From positions 1 through 33,241 of the forward strand of contig UROF01000029.1 of NCBI GenBank assembly GCA_900549475.1: 33,241 bases of DNA, written 5' to 3'. Below, piece by piece: positions 21,702 to 29,510 of the stretch (positions are counted from its first letter, which is position 1; each line of letters starts with the position of its first letter). Position numbers and translations under genes: made by a program. Origin of the DNA: an uncultured Eubacteriales bacterium (GTDB lineage: Bacteria; Bacillota; Clostridia; Oscillospirales; Oscillospiraceae). The notes beneath the pieces are model-generated. The model had not been told where the DNA came from, made no database searches, and worked only from the letters and a program-made list of their open reading frames with translations.

Positions 21702-23566
21702 CGGTCTTCCTCCTCTCCCAGGATCAGCGGATCGCCCAGTTGGTCAAAGGCCTTCCTTGGAAGCTTGTACACCTGCTTGGACTCTCTGACCCCGTACTGG
21801 TTCCAAACGCTCACCCGAGTCAGCCCAGTGGTGGCGTTGACTGGCCTTCCCAGGAGCACCCCTGCCTGCCGCAAGGCCCGGACCACTACAGGACAACTCT
21901 GCGACAGCCGCTGACAGACGTGACGGAACGCATGAGAAGTAAAATAAAGGGCACTGTTGTCGTAGAAAACGACTTTTTCTGGAGGCAGCGCAACGTACTC
22001 CGTTGAGCAGGCACTCAGAGTGCCGCTGATGAGGCAGGAGTGAGCAATGTCCAAAAACTGGGCAGCATAGTCGGAGCCGTCCAGGGCCTTCTCAGCGGTC
22101 TGCACCAGAAGTTCCAGCAGTTGCTCCTCCCACTCATCTCCGATGATGTCACAGCTAACCTTATCCTCCCCGCAACCGTGCAGAAACTCTTGGAAAAAAG
22201 CATCCACGCCAAGCAGTACCCCCAACGCCTGGACACAGTTCGCGTTCAGCACATCGCCTCCGAGCGTGTTGGCGCGTTGAGCAGAGTGGTCCAACGCATG
22301 CCGCAGCTGATCGATATGATCACTGGCCCATCCGATGAATGCCCGGAGATAGCCATGCAGGATCCCCTTCACCTCCTCCGGACGTACTGTAACATCTCGG
22401 AGGTCCTCTTCGGTAACCTCCAGGACCATGACCTTGGGCGAACAGGTGAGCGAGGAAGCTTCCGCCGACAGTATGGCGGGAAGCGCCTGGAGTGGGAACC
22501 AGGCGGAGTTCTTGCCGTCTTTCCACAGGACCTTCCTCGTCTCAAGTGCTTCACCAAAAATCTTAGCGTTGACCGCTGAAGCAGATGTCTGCCACCTGTC
22601 CAAGATGAGCAGCGGCTGATCTTTCCGCTGCAGTAGCTCCTTGCCAAAGAGCGGAGCGGGATCGTCCAGTGAGAGCGGGCAGTCCCCGAACCAGTTGAAG
22701 AAAAGATTGATAAATGTCTGCCACCTAAAGCTCTCAGTAAAAATACACAATGCCAGTGGCAGGGGATGCCCCAACTGGTCCAGCAAGGTACTGAGTGCGG
22801 CGGCATGGATCCAGGCTGTCAGCAGGCGCCGCTGAAAAGGATCCTGGACGGACCTCATCAGCCTCTGAAATTGCTGGAGGGCGGATGCGGCAACCGACGG
22901 AACAGGACACTCTACCGTTTCGGCTGGGGCATCGAATGATCTACCATCGGAGTGAGTGGAGTGGTTGGGGAACAGGCAGAAACGGAAAGAGTTCCTCTCC
23001 ACTTCCTCCCAGCCGCCAAAGAAGCGAGGGCAGTACTCTTGGAGAATCTCATTAATAGCCCGGCGGACCAAGTATGCGGTCCCTCGGACAGACCGGGCAA
23101 GACTGACCCTGACTCCTGGAAGCTCTCCGAGCCTCTGCAGCAGCACGGAGTCACGAAGGAAGTCCTTCTCCGTGAGTACCAGACAGTGGTCAATGCCGCG
23201 GACTTTGACGATATAACAGTCACACGGGGAAAACGGCGGTCTGGCAATAACATGGGCCGTCCACTCAAAGGTAGAATTCAAGAGTTCTACTGCCCGCCCG
23301 GTCCGGTCAAAAGTGTAGTAGCGGTCTGAGTTTAGCCAGAGTTCGCGGTAAGCGTCCTCGGCAGCCTGGCGCTGGGCAAGCTGGTGCTGGAGACGTTCGT
23401 TCTCGACAGCAACGCGAGAGTACTCGGTGCAAGCGGCGGCGGCCTGTGAGGCGTAGGCGCAGGCCTGGTTGGCGGCGCAAAGGAGCATTTGCTGGGTGAC
23501 GGGATTTTCATGATAGAAAACCGAAGCATGCTGGGGCGGTTCCTGTTGTAAACTGGCTGATTCCAT
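21698..23566 (-). CDS. Unknown 622-residue protein coupled to the HerA-like ATPase
   Basis: I recognise no firm family. Residues 25-75 are Ala/Gln-rich and likely coiled coil. Residues 80-220 form a mixed domain (YYTFDRTGRAVELL... FFGGWEEVERN). Residues 250-390 resemble the core of DUF927/D5-like helicases in outline: hydrophobic strand LALCIFTES, WQTFINLFFNWFG where a P-loop helix should be, LLILDRWQ at Walker B, and a final strand VMVLEVTEEDL. The Walker A Gly-x-Gly-Lys is absent, so it may be a degenerate NTPase. The start at 23564-23566 is chosen for AGAAAGGA upstream. It ends in an ATGA overlap with the ATPase. The function in transfer or element replication is inference. Confidence 0.7.
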   Translation of the reverse strand: MESASLQQEPPQHASVFYHENPVTQQMLLCAANQACAYASQAAAACTEYSRVAVENERLQHQLAQRQAAEDAYRELWLNSDRYYTFDRTGRAVELLNSTFEWTAHVIARPPFSPCDCYIVKVRGIDHCLVLTEKDFLRDSVLLQRLGELPGVRVSLARSVRGTAYLVRRAINEILQEYCPRFFGGWEEVERNSFRFCLFPNHSTHSDGRSFDAPAETVECPVPSVAASALQQFQRLMRSVQDPFQRRLLTAWIHAAALSTLLDQLGHPLPLALCIFTESFRWQTFINLFFNWFGDCPLSLDDPAPLFGKELLQRKDQPLLILDRWQTSASAVNAKIFGEALETRKVLWKDGKNSAWFPLQALPAILSAEASSLTCSPKVMVLEVTEEDLRDVTVRPEEVKGILHGYLRAFIGWASDHIDQLRHALDHSAQRANTLGGDVLNANCVQALGVLLGVDAFFQEFLHGCGEDKVSCDIIGDEWEEQLLELLVQTAEKALDGSDYAAQFLDIAHSCLISGTLSACSTEYVALPPEKVVFYDNSALYFTSHAFRHVCQRLSQSCPVVVRALRQAGVLLGRPVNATTGLTRVSVWNQYGVRESKQVYKLPRKAFDQLGDPLILGEEEDR

Positions 23567-23629
23567 TAAAAATCCTTTCTCAGCGCAGATGGCCAGCCTG
23601 CGCCACTGTGATTCCCCGGGGGTGTGACC

Positions 23630-23658
23630 ATCATAGCACACTCCCATATGCTTGTCAT
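23630..23658 (-). promoter_or_regulatory. Promoter of the 622-residue/ATPase pair
   Basis: On the minus strand, ATGACA and TATGAT are separated by 17 bases, about 65 bases before the start codon. Confidence 0.6.
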
Positions 23659-23779
23659 AATCTTATGCATTATATAGTTATTTTGCAGAACATATAAGCC
23701 CGTCCCCCTCTGAAAGCAGAGGATGACGAGCTTAGTGGTAACAAAATTTTAGAGGGACTCACGGGCCTTTGGCAAGACG

Positions 23780-25603
23780 TCAGTCAGTCAGGCCAGTAAG
23801 ATTCTGCGATACGAAGGAAACAGCTTCAGAAACGAATTTCAAGCTGTCTGACTGGATACGATGCAATAACTGCAGCAAGAGACCGTCCAATAATGGGATA
23901 CACACCAAGTTAATGAAAATATGAAAAGGCACGTCTTCATCGGAATGTGAAATAATATAAGTAAGATGCATAAGGCTTTGCACTATTCTCTCTGGAGAGA
24001 AGGAATGGATATATTGGGGGTAATAGTGTTTTGCAGCATAATCTGCGGCAGGGCAAAAATTTTGCACAAAAGCAAGAATGTCAACTTCATGTTCTTTTGT
24101 AAATATCGTTGCATCCTTACCGTAAAGCATCGTACATGCTCCTTCGAGAAAATCGTAGAATTGCACAGCAAAGTTTAAACTTATATTGAACTTCTCGGCT
24201 CCCGGAGGGCCTTCATTTTCTTTGCTAAAAATTTTTAAAATATATTTTTTTGATTTCAGAATAATTTTAGATTGACCTAAACGGAAGTATTTTCTTTGAT
24301 GTTTTATTAATTTACTGCACCGAAAATAGTTAATATCCTTTTGGTAAATAGCAAATATCTCTAGCGTTTTCATTAGCCGAATCATGTAAACTGTTTCGGA
24401 AAAATGGTCTAGCGTCGATTTCATGAAATCTCTGGCCAATTTAGTGACCAGATCACCAACATAGCCATGCTGAGAAAGATCAAAGTCAGGAACATCCTCG
24501 ATTAGCCGAGCTTCAATGCAGGAAACAGCTACCTCTCGACACCAATCTTCTGTCCATTCGGTAAGCTGATCCGTAAGCTGATTCAAATCGGCAGGAGTAG
24601 AGACCCACGACAAATAGTTGCGAATTTTTCTGTATTCTTCCTCTGTAGACGAAGGATTGGATTCAGCAAGATGTTGCAGATAGGACTTTCGAGTAGCCGC
24701 AAGATAGCTTGGATCAACGGGATGGTATCGATTTTTGATTGCATTAAAGGCATCATGCAGAGTAACTGTTGTTTCAGTTGCTACATTTGATTCTCGAATC
24801 AAAACTTTTATGTTTTCTACAATGTAATCTACAGATCGCCCGTCTTGCTTTATCATGGCTTTTCTGGCCTTCAGCAGTTGGTCCAGCATGGTTACAACAG
24901 CTTGTTCAGAAGACGGTTTATCACTGTGTTCATGTTTGCTATGGGAGAATTTGCTGATGCACTGATCCAATGCAAGTAGGCAGTCACCTAAAATTCGAAA
25001 TTGGATATCTGTATTGGAGTCAGAAAGTAATGACCGGAGCGTAGTAATTCTAGCATTGATCTGCTCGTCCCATAGATCACTCAAGATAACAGACGCAAAG
25101 GTTTCATTCTCAAAGAGGACTTGCCTGCAGTAAGCGCCGGAAGGATCAGATTCTTCGCCATCCGGAGGCTCTATCTCTTTATATATATTGCGGCATAAAT
25201 CGGCGGCTAAGTTCTCCGTATTTACACTGGGTCGCTTGCGTTTGTTGTAATTACGGAACAGAGCTTTTTTATAATTTGGATCATCTCTTAATTTAAAATA
25301 TCCTCGCATAAAAGGAAGTATTTCTATAGGAAGAGGGGTCTTCGCTATTTGGCTTCCTTGAAACTGCTTCTTATTCGCATCAGGTTCAAATGGTTGATAT
25401 AATTGACATAAAGCGGCTTTAAATAGATAGCTGTTAATGAAATGATCCTGGATTGCTCGAGAGTCCCAGCCATACTTGTTTTGAAGTTCATTAACCGAGC
25501 AATCAATAGGAAATATTTTTGATGTATCATCCATATTATACACAAAAGTTTTGGCTGACTTACCTTCTTGATGATCATTCGATATTACTTTTTGATGATT
25601 CAT
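23780..25603 (-). CDS. Unknown AT-rich 607-residue cargo protein
   Basis: This large soluble, mostly helical protein belongs to no family I recognise. It starts MNHQKVISNDHQEGK behind GGAGGGACCACT and ends FVSQNLTGLTD. Hydrophobic stretches near residues 560-590 (IFINLVCIPLLDGLLLQLL) could be buried helices or one membrane segment. Base composition is clearly more AT-rich than its neighbours, which suggests separate acquisition. It sits between the transfer genes of the element, a usual place for cargo such as defence or regulatory genes, but no catalytic motif, zinc knuckle or P-loop is visible. A hairpin (CCTCTG-AAAG-CAGAGG, 23706-23721) lies downstream. Confidence 0.75.
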   Translation of the reverse strand: MNHQKVISNDHQEGKSAKTFVYNMDDTSKIFPIDCSVNELQNKYGWDSRAIQDHFINSYLFKAALCQLYQPFEPDANKKQFQGSQIAKTPLPIEILPFMRGYFKLRDDPNYKKALFRNYNKRKRPSVNTENLAADLCRNIYKEIEPPDGEESDPSGAYCRQVLFENETFASVILSDLWDEQINARITTLRSLLSDSNTDIQFRILGDCLLALDQCISKFSHSKHEHSDKPSSEQAVVTMLDQLLKARKAMIKQDGRSVDYIVENIKVLIRESNVATETTVTLHDAFNAIKNRYHPVDPSYLAATRKSYLQHLAESNPSSTEEEYRKIRNYLSWVSTPADLNQLTDQLTEWTEDWCREVAVSCIEARLIEDVPDFDLSQHGYVGDLVTKLARDFMKSTLDHFSETVYMIRLMKTLEIFAIYQKDINYFRCSKLIKHQRKYFRLGQSKIILKSKKYILKIFSKENEGPPGAEKFNISLNFAVQFYDFLEGACTMLYGKDATIFTKEHEVDILAFVQNFCPAADYAAKHYYPQYIHSFSPERIVQSLMHLTYIISHSDEDVPFHIFINLVCIPLLDGLLLQLLHRIQSDSLKFVSEAVSFVSQNLTGLTD

Positions 25604-25759
25604 AGTGGTCCCTCCATCCTTTGCTGTTTCTTTAATTGTACTCTATCGGGGCTGTGAAGGAAACTGTTTAGTGAAACTATCCGGAGAAAAACGGTAAATA
25701 ATGTCACTTCACGAGATATTCTCTTAAATAACACCTAACACTCTAATAGGGTCCCCAAC

Positions 25760-25786
25760 GGGGAAGCGGGGTCAAACCGCTTCCCC
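25760..25786. other. Candidate origin of transfer (oriT) upstream of mobC-relaxase
   Basis: GGGGAAGCGG and CCGCTTCCCC form a perfect 10-bp inverted repeat around a 7-base loop, 41 bases before the MobC-like gene. A competing hairpin TCCCC-AAC-GGGGA overlaps the left arm. Position beside the relaxase genes, in the AT-rich divergent gap 25604-25826, is typical for oriT. It could also be a terminator, but no T-run follows. Confidence 0.55.
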
Positions 25787-25826
25787 TGGCGACCAATTCT
25801 AAAACCAGATAGGAGATTACAGTTAT

Positions 25827-26129
25827 ATGCAAATCATGAGTGATTCTAATATAGATATAAAAAATACTAAAATAATAAAAACCATTAAGATCGAACTATC
25901 CAAAGAAGAGTATGATCAAGTTTCAGAACAAGCAGAGCGAATGAAACTCTCTCTAAGGAAATATGCGAAGATGCGGGTGCTGGACCAGGAGCCGGGCCCG
26001 GATATGCGGTGTCGGCAGATTATGCAGCTGATGCCGTTTTTTTATCATGCCGCAGATAAAGTAACAGACAACAGCGTACAGCAGGAGTTGCGGAAGATCG
26101 GAGGCCAGATATGCCAGTGTTTAAAGTAA
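25827..26129 (+). CDS. MobC-like relaxosome accessory protein
   Basis: This 100-residue protein has a ribbon-helix-helix type N-terminus (KTIKIELSKEEYDQVSEQAERMKLSLRKYAKMRVL) as in MobC/plasmid mobilization relaxosome proteins. It starts at 25827 with TAGGAG 12 bases upstream and overlaps the relaxase start by 19 bases. The first ~45 codons are AT-rich like the 607-residue gene, then composition jumps to GC-rich near position 25965, a sign of recombination within the gene. MobC proteins help the relaxase to open oriT. Confidence 0.75.
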   Translation: MQIMSDSNIDIKNTKIIKTIKIELSKEEYDQVSEQAERMKLSLRKYAKMRVLDQEPGPDMRCRQIMQLMPFFYHAADKVTDNSVQQELRKIGGQICQCLK

Positions 26130-26653
26130 TCTACAGACCCGGCCCCTACGTCACAGACACAGGGTTACCAAAATACCACGATGACGAGGCCCTGGAGACG
26201 GTCATCAACTATTGCCAGGACACAGCTAAGACCGGCGGTCAGTACATCGGCGGATTCGGGGTGAATGTTGCTCAGGCTGCCTATGAGATGGATCTGCTGT
26301 CCCGGGCTTATGGGGCGGACAAGGGACTGCGTCTCCGCCACTGGATCTTGGCCTTTTCCCGGGATGAGGTCAAGCAGTTCGGGAGCAGTGTCTATCCCAT
26401 GCTGGACCATATCGCCCGGCAGGCCGCCGCCTATTATGGAAGCCAGTATCAGATCATCTACGCCGTCCATATGGACCGGGACCATCCCCATGTCCACTTC
26501 ATAATGAATACCGTTGGCTATGTCACAGGCCGCAAGTATCCCGGTGACAAGGAGGACTACTACGCTTATCAAAAGCATCTCAAAGAGATCCTTCACCCCT
26601 ATGGGCTGTACGTGATGGCCGTTTCGGATGAGGGAAACAGGTCTGATTTCTAA
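26111..26653 (+). CDS. Short MOB-family relaxase (mobilization nuclease domain)
   Basis: This 180-residue protein contains the relaxase N-terminal domain: a candidate nucleophile Tyr in QYIGGFG (residue 45) or INYCQ (residue 34), then HWILAFSRDE at 77-86, and the metal-binding motif HMDRDHPHVHF at 120-130. This is the H-x-D-x-x-H-x-H-x-H pattern of MOBP/MobA relaxases. It nicks oriT and carries the strand. It is shorter than usual (300-500 residues) because there is no C-terminal helicase or primase part, but it ends cleanly with a stop and such short forms occur in Clostridial mobilizable elements. It is coupled to mobC by overlap. Confidence 0.88.
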   Translation: MPVFKVIYRPGPYVTDTGLPKYHDDEALETVINYCQDTAKTGGQYIGGFGVNVAQAAYEMDLLSRAYGADKGLRLRHWILAFSRDEVKQFGSSVYPMLDHIARQAAAYYGSQYQIIYAVHMDRDHPHVHFIMNTVGYVTGRKYPGDKEDYYAYQKHLKEILHPYGLYVMAVSDEGNRSDF

Positions 26654-26729
26654 CACACTTTTAATGTATTTCTTAAAGAATAAAGTAACATCATGGTAAA
26701 AAATTAACGAAAAGGAGACAAAACGTATT

Positions 26730-27065
26730 ATGAACGAACATGGGCTCGAAGAGGCCATTAAAAATATGAGAAACCGAGGCATTCGCCTCGACCGAGAAGG
26801 AGATATTTGGAGCCAGGACGAGAAGGACCGCCTGGAAGAACTGTTTTATGAAGGAGTGGGTATCAGCGAGATCGCCATCCGGCTGCAAAGGACAGAACCG
26901 GCTGTCATCCAGCAAATCGAAAAGATGGATCTATACCAACGGAAAAGCTACCCTAAGCGCCGCAGATCCTTCGCCAAATCCGGGAGCTGCCTGTGTCAGC
27001 AGTGCACGGCTGACCGCAGCTTGTGCCCATTGTACGAAGAAGGCGAACAAGAGGAGGCTTGCTGA
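26730..27065 (+). CDS. Small HTH protein with C-terminal cysteine cluster
   Basis: This 111-residue protein has a SANT/sigma-like helix-turn-helix (WSQDEKDRLEELFYEGVGI, then SEIAIRLQRTEPAVIQQIEKM; residues ~28-67), a basic linker (KSYPKRRRS) and a cluster CLCQQC...CPLY that could bind zinc. A GGAG-type ribosome site (AAAGGAGAC) lies upstream. Its stop overlaps the ATG of the next gene by one base. It probably regulates the element, but no close family is recognised. Confidence 0.65.
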   Translation: MNEHGLEEAIKNMRNRGIRLDREGDIWSQDEKDRLEELFYEGVGISEIAIRLQRTEPAVIQQIEKMDLYQRKSYPKRRRSFAKSGSCLCQQCTADRSLCPLYEEGEQEEAC

Positions 27066-27253
27066 TGCTGGAACAGTACGATGATGTGATGACCACCGAA
27101 GAAGCGTGCGAGGCACTGAAGGTGGGTTACAACACCCTGTACGAGCTGTTGAACAGCGGGCAGCTGAAGGGGTACCGCAACGGGCGGACGTGGCGCATCC
27201 CCAAGCTGGCGGTCCAGGAGTTCATCCTGGAGAGTGCCAAACTGGAGCCATGA
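27065..27253 (+). CDS. Excisionase-family helix-turn-helix protein
   Basis: This 62-residue MerR-like/HTH_17 protein reads VMTTEEACEALKVGYNTLYELLNSGQLKGYRNGRTWRIPKLAVQEFI, the standard pattern of excisionase-family DNA-binding proteins: helix-turn-helix followed by a W-R-I-P wing. Start at 27065 with AGAGGAGG upstream. It is the second excisionase-like gene of the element; the first lies beside the integrase at 20386-20616. Confidence 0.85.
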   Translation: MLEQYDDVMTTEEACEALKVGYNTLYELLNSGQLKGYRNGRTWRIPKLAVQEFILESAKLEP

Positions 27254-27265
27254 TGTAGTAAGATT

Positions 27266-27343
27266 TGCTAGATTTTAAAAAATGTCTCTTCCGTTTAGTG
27301 CGAAAATAGGCGTTTTTCAAGACGTCATCCAAAAAATCTAGCA
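27266..27343. repeat. Widely spaced inverted repeat TGCTAGATTTT
   Basis: TGCTAGATTTT (27266-27276) and AAAATCTAGCA (27333-27343) are perfect inverted copies 56 bases apart, just after the last gene of the element. The stretch 27254-27487 holds no gene. It may be a regulatory or recombinase site near the element end. Confidence 0.5.
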
Positions 27344-27487
27344 TCCTGCTTGTAGATCTAACCGCCCACATAATCTTCCCTTGAAATCACAGATGAAATG
27401 CGTATATTACCACACCATTCTCTCTGAGGGGTGCGGATCGCTTGAAATACAGTGATGAACAGCGGCTTGAAAAAATCATTGTCATAA

Positions 27488-27528
27488 CAATCACCATGCC
27501 GACCGTTTCACAATCGGCATGGTGATTG
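27488..27528. terminator. Perfect 15-bp inverted repeat at the IS21 remnant edge
   Basis: CAATCACCATGCCGA and TCGGCATGGTGATTG flank an 11-base loop. There is no T-run of note; it could be a terminator or an insertion-sequence end structure. Confidence 0.5.
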
Positions 27529-27566
27529 CATATGCCGCCCCAAAAGTGCAACTTGACCGCGGATGA

Positions 27567-27639
27567 TGGTGCATCGCCACCGCCGGAATGGTGCACTCCT
27601 TCCGCAAAGATGGTGCATGGCGGCCGGGAGCGTGGTGCA
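27567..27639. mobile_element. IS21-family end with four TGGTGCA repeats at 22-bp period
   Basis: TGGTGCA occurs at 27567, 27589, 27611 and 27633, exactly 22 bases apart, directly after the 3' end of a truncated istB. IS21-family ends carry multiple internal repeats bound by the transposase, and this matches. The istA gene and the other end are absent. Confidence 0.75.
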
Positions 27640-27659
27640 CCAGACCGCCATGCGGGAGA

Positions 27660-27980
27660 TCACTCGAGGATGCCCTTGCGCTTTCGCATGGACTCGCCCT
27701 CGATCTGGATGGTATAGGCATTGTAGATGATTCGGTCACAGATGGCATCAGCCAGGGTCGGGTCGTACAGGTTTTCATGCCACTCGCTGGTGTCATACTG
27801 GGAACAGAAAATGGTGGAGGCCACCTTGTTTCTGGCCTCTACCAGTTCCAGCACATCCCGCGCCTCTGCCTCCTTGAGGGGGTAGAGCAGCCACTCGTCC
27901 AGAATAAGCAGCTTCTCTTTCCTGAGCTTTTTCATGTAGTCCCGGTAGGTTCCGTTAGCCCGGGCTATGATAAAATCGGT
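27660..27980 (-). pseudogene. istB remnant (IS21-family ATP-binding helper), N-terminus lost
   Basis: The frame encodes about 106 residues matching the C-terminal half of IstB: ARANGTYRDYMKKLRKEKL, LLILDEWLLYPL (Walker B), SQYDTSEWHENLYDPTLADA and the end YTIQIEGESMRKRKGILE. The Walker A half and all of istA are missing. Upstream of about 27980 the frame meets a stop and the sequence becomes a MerR gene on the other strand. IstB supports transposition by the IstA transposase, so this copy is dead. Confidence 0.85.
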
Positions 27981-28241
27981 CTCCTACCCCCTGCGGCATA
28001 CACAGACGCAGGATATCGGTTATATAATGAGCAAAGTCTGGAGCACCTGCATCAGATTCTATTGTATCGGGAACTGGAATTTCCCTTAAGTAAAATCAAA
28101 GCAATCATGGCATCCGAGGATTTTGACAGATATGAGGTGCTGGATCAGCAAATCGAAATGCTAAAAGCCAAAAAGGCACATTTGGAAAATTTAATCCTGT
28201 TCGCTCGTGGAATAAAGTTTTCAGGTGGAGGTAAATACATT
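27966..28241 (+). pseudogene. MerR-family regulator fragment lacking its DNA-binding N-terminus
   Basis: The frame reads YDKIGLLPPAAYTDAGYRL from the second half of the MerR wing region, then HLHQILLYRELEFPLSKIKA and the coiled coil DQQIEMLKAKKAHLENLI. The first ~25 residues (helix-turn-helix with the start codon) are replaced by istB sequence, and no effector domain follows: the frame runs without a stop into the ATG of the radical SAM gene. It therefore lost both ends or acts only as a leader. The junction lies within a 14-bp sequence common to both genes (27966-27979). Confidence 0.8.
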
Positions 28242-29264
28242 ATGTCAGGTATTCGAGCAAAATATATTCCTAGGATTGATCTTCATGATCCTGTTGAACT
28301 AAAGGAAGCAATTCCGCTTCGGACACCATATGTTATTTATATCGATCCTTGCGACACATGTAATTTCCGGTGCAAATTCTGTCCTTCTGGAAATCTGGAT
28401 TTGATGAAAAAGACACCGGGTCGTGGTCATGAGCCCATGGGTATGACCCTTTATAAAGAAATCATTGATTCGCTTTCCGAGTTTAAGGACCCCATCAGGG
28501 TAATCCGACTCTATAAAGAGGGGGAGCCGTTACTGAACCCCCACTTTGCAGAAATGGTGCGTTATGCCAAGGCATCCCCGAAGGTATTGCGCGTAGACAC
28601 TACTACCAATGGCGCTTTGCTGACACCAGAGCGGAGTCTGGAAATCATCAATGCTGGACTTGATCGTATCAATATCTCAGTAGAGGGTATGGACGCCCAG
28701 CAGTATAAAGAGTTCTCCGGCATAAATTTGGATTACGAGAAATATGTAGAAAACATTTCCTTTTTCTACGCCCATCGCAATCAATGTGAAGTAAACATTA
28801 AAATCTGTGGCGACAATTTAACTCAGGAGCAAGAAGAACAATTCTATAATACCTTTGGCAACATTGCAGACGGTATTTCCGTGGAACATACTATTGAATA
28901 CTGGCCCAAATACCAGGAAATGGGGGTCGATGTGGATGAATCAGTAACCTTATTGGGTGGAAAATCCCGAGAAGTGATGGTCTGTCCCTATGTGTTCTAT
29001 GAGATGTGCATTAATTCCAACGGTACCTATAGCTTGTGCCGGTTCGATTGGAACCATGCAATGATTATGGGTAAAGAATTTGCTGGAAAAGTAACTCCCA
29101 AGCAGGTATGGGATAGCATTACACTTTGGACATTTCAATCTAAATTTCTGAATAAGGAACGTAAATTGATGCCCATGCTCAGTTGTCCGAAATGCGGGAT
29201 ACTCAAGCAGGGTGTTCCCGAGGATATAGACAAATATGTGGATGAAATTTTAGATAAAATGTGA
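28242..29264 (+). CDS. Radical SAM/SPASM-type enzyme of unknown substrate
   Basis: This 340-residue protein has the radical SAM motif C40-x3-C44-x2-C47 (CNFRCKFC, preceded by C37), the glycine-rich strand DTTTNGALLT and a C-terminal cysteine set (VCPYVFYEMCINSNG, LCRFDW, SCPKCGI) like SPASM auxiliary cluster domains. Such enzymes modify peptides or proteins, or act in cofactor and lipid-head synthesis. No precursor peptide or partner gene is seen nearby; the upstream gene is a broken MerR and the downstream DNA is non-coding. Start at 28242 with GGTGGAGG upstream. It is less GC-rich than the flanks, so probably imported. Confidence 0.85.
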   Translation: MSGIRAKYIPRIDLHDPVELKEAIPLRTPYVIYIDPCDTCNFRCKFCPSGNLDLMKKTPGRGHEPMGMTLYKEIIDSLSEFKDPIRVIRLYKEGEPLLNPHFAEMVRYAKASPKVLRVDTTTNGALLTPERSLEIINAGLDRINISVEGMDAQQYKEFSGINLDYEKYVENISFFYAHRNQCEVNIKICGDNLTQEQEEQFYNTFGNIADGISVEHTIEYWPKYQEMGVDVDESVTLLGGKSREVMVCPYVFYEMCINSNGTYSLCRFDWNHAMIMGKEFAGKVTPKQVWDSITLWTFQSKFLNKERKLMPMLSCPKCGILKQGVPEDIDKYVDEILDKM

Positions 29265-29268
29265 AGAA

Positions 29269-29394
29269 TTATTTCATTTTCCGCCACTTTTTCAGGGCAA
29301 TTTGGGGATATGGCTTGGGAACCAGTGCGCTTGTGACGGCCGATTGACGACTATCTTCTTCAAATCCGAAAAGACGGTTTGCCCAGTGGATTCA
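29269..29394 (-). pseudogene. Possible gene remnant (about 40 residues)
   Basis: On the minus strand a stop-bounded frame encodes HWANRLFGFEEDSRQS and ends VPKPYPQIALKKWRKMK, a protein-like C-terminus without a start codon. Upstream of it a TGA appears and the DNA changes character. I do not recognise the family. The remainder of 29395-29652 holds hairpins and no gene. Confidence 0.35.
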
Positions 29395-29473
29395 AATCTT
29401 TTATCAAGGTGACATCACCCTTGGCCTCCCGTGCTTTCGGCGTGCGGGGCCGAGACCCCCTCGGACGCACCAC

Positions 29474-29510
29474 GCCGCCGCGGACTGTACCGGTTTGCGG
29501 CGGCTTTTTT
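29474..29510 (+). terminator. Intrinsic terminator downstream of the radical SAM gene
   Basis: GCCGCCGC pairs with GCGGCGGC, with an inner GG/CC, and is followed by TTTTTTAT. Confidence 0.7.

Noticed and set aside
27567..27639. CRISPR array from the regular repeats
   Set aside because: Repeats are only 7 bp with 15-bp gaps, and lie at an IS21 end; no cas genes are present.
27588..28241. Single large gene spanning IS21 end, MerR remnant and radical SAM enzyme
   Set aside because: The first part is antisense to istB; only the MerR fragment and the separate radical SAM frame match protein families.
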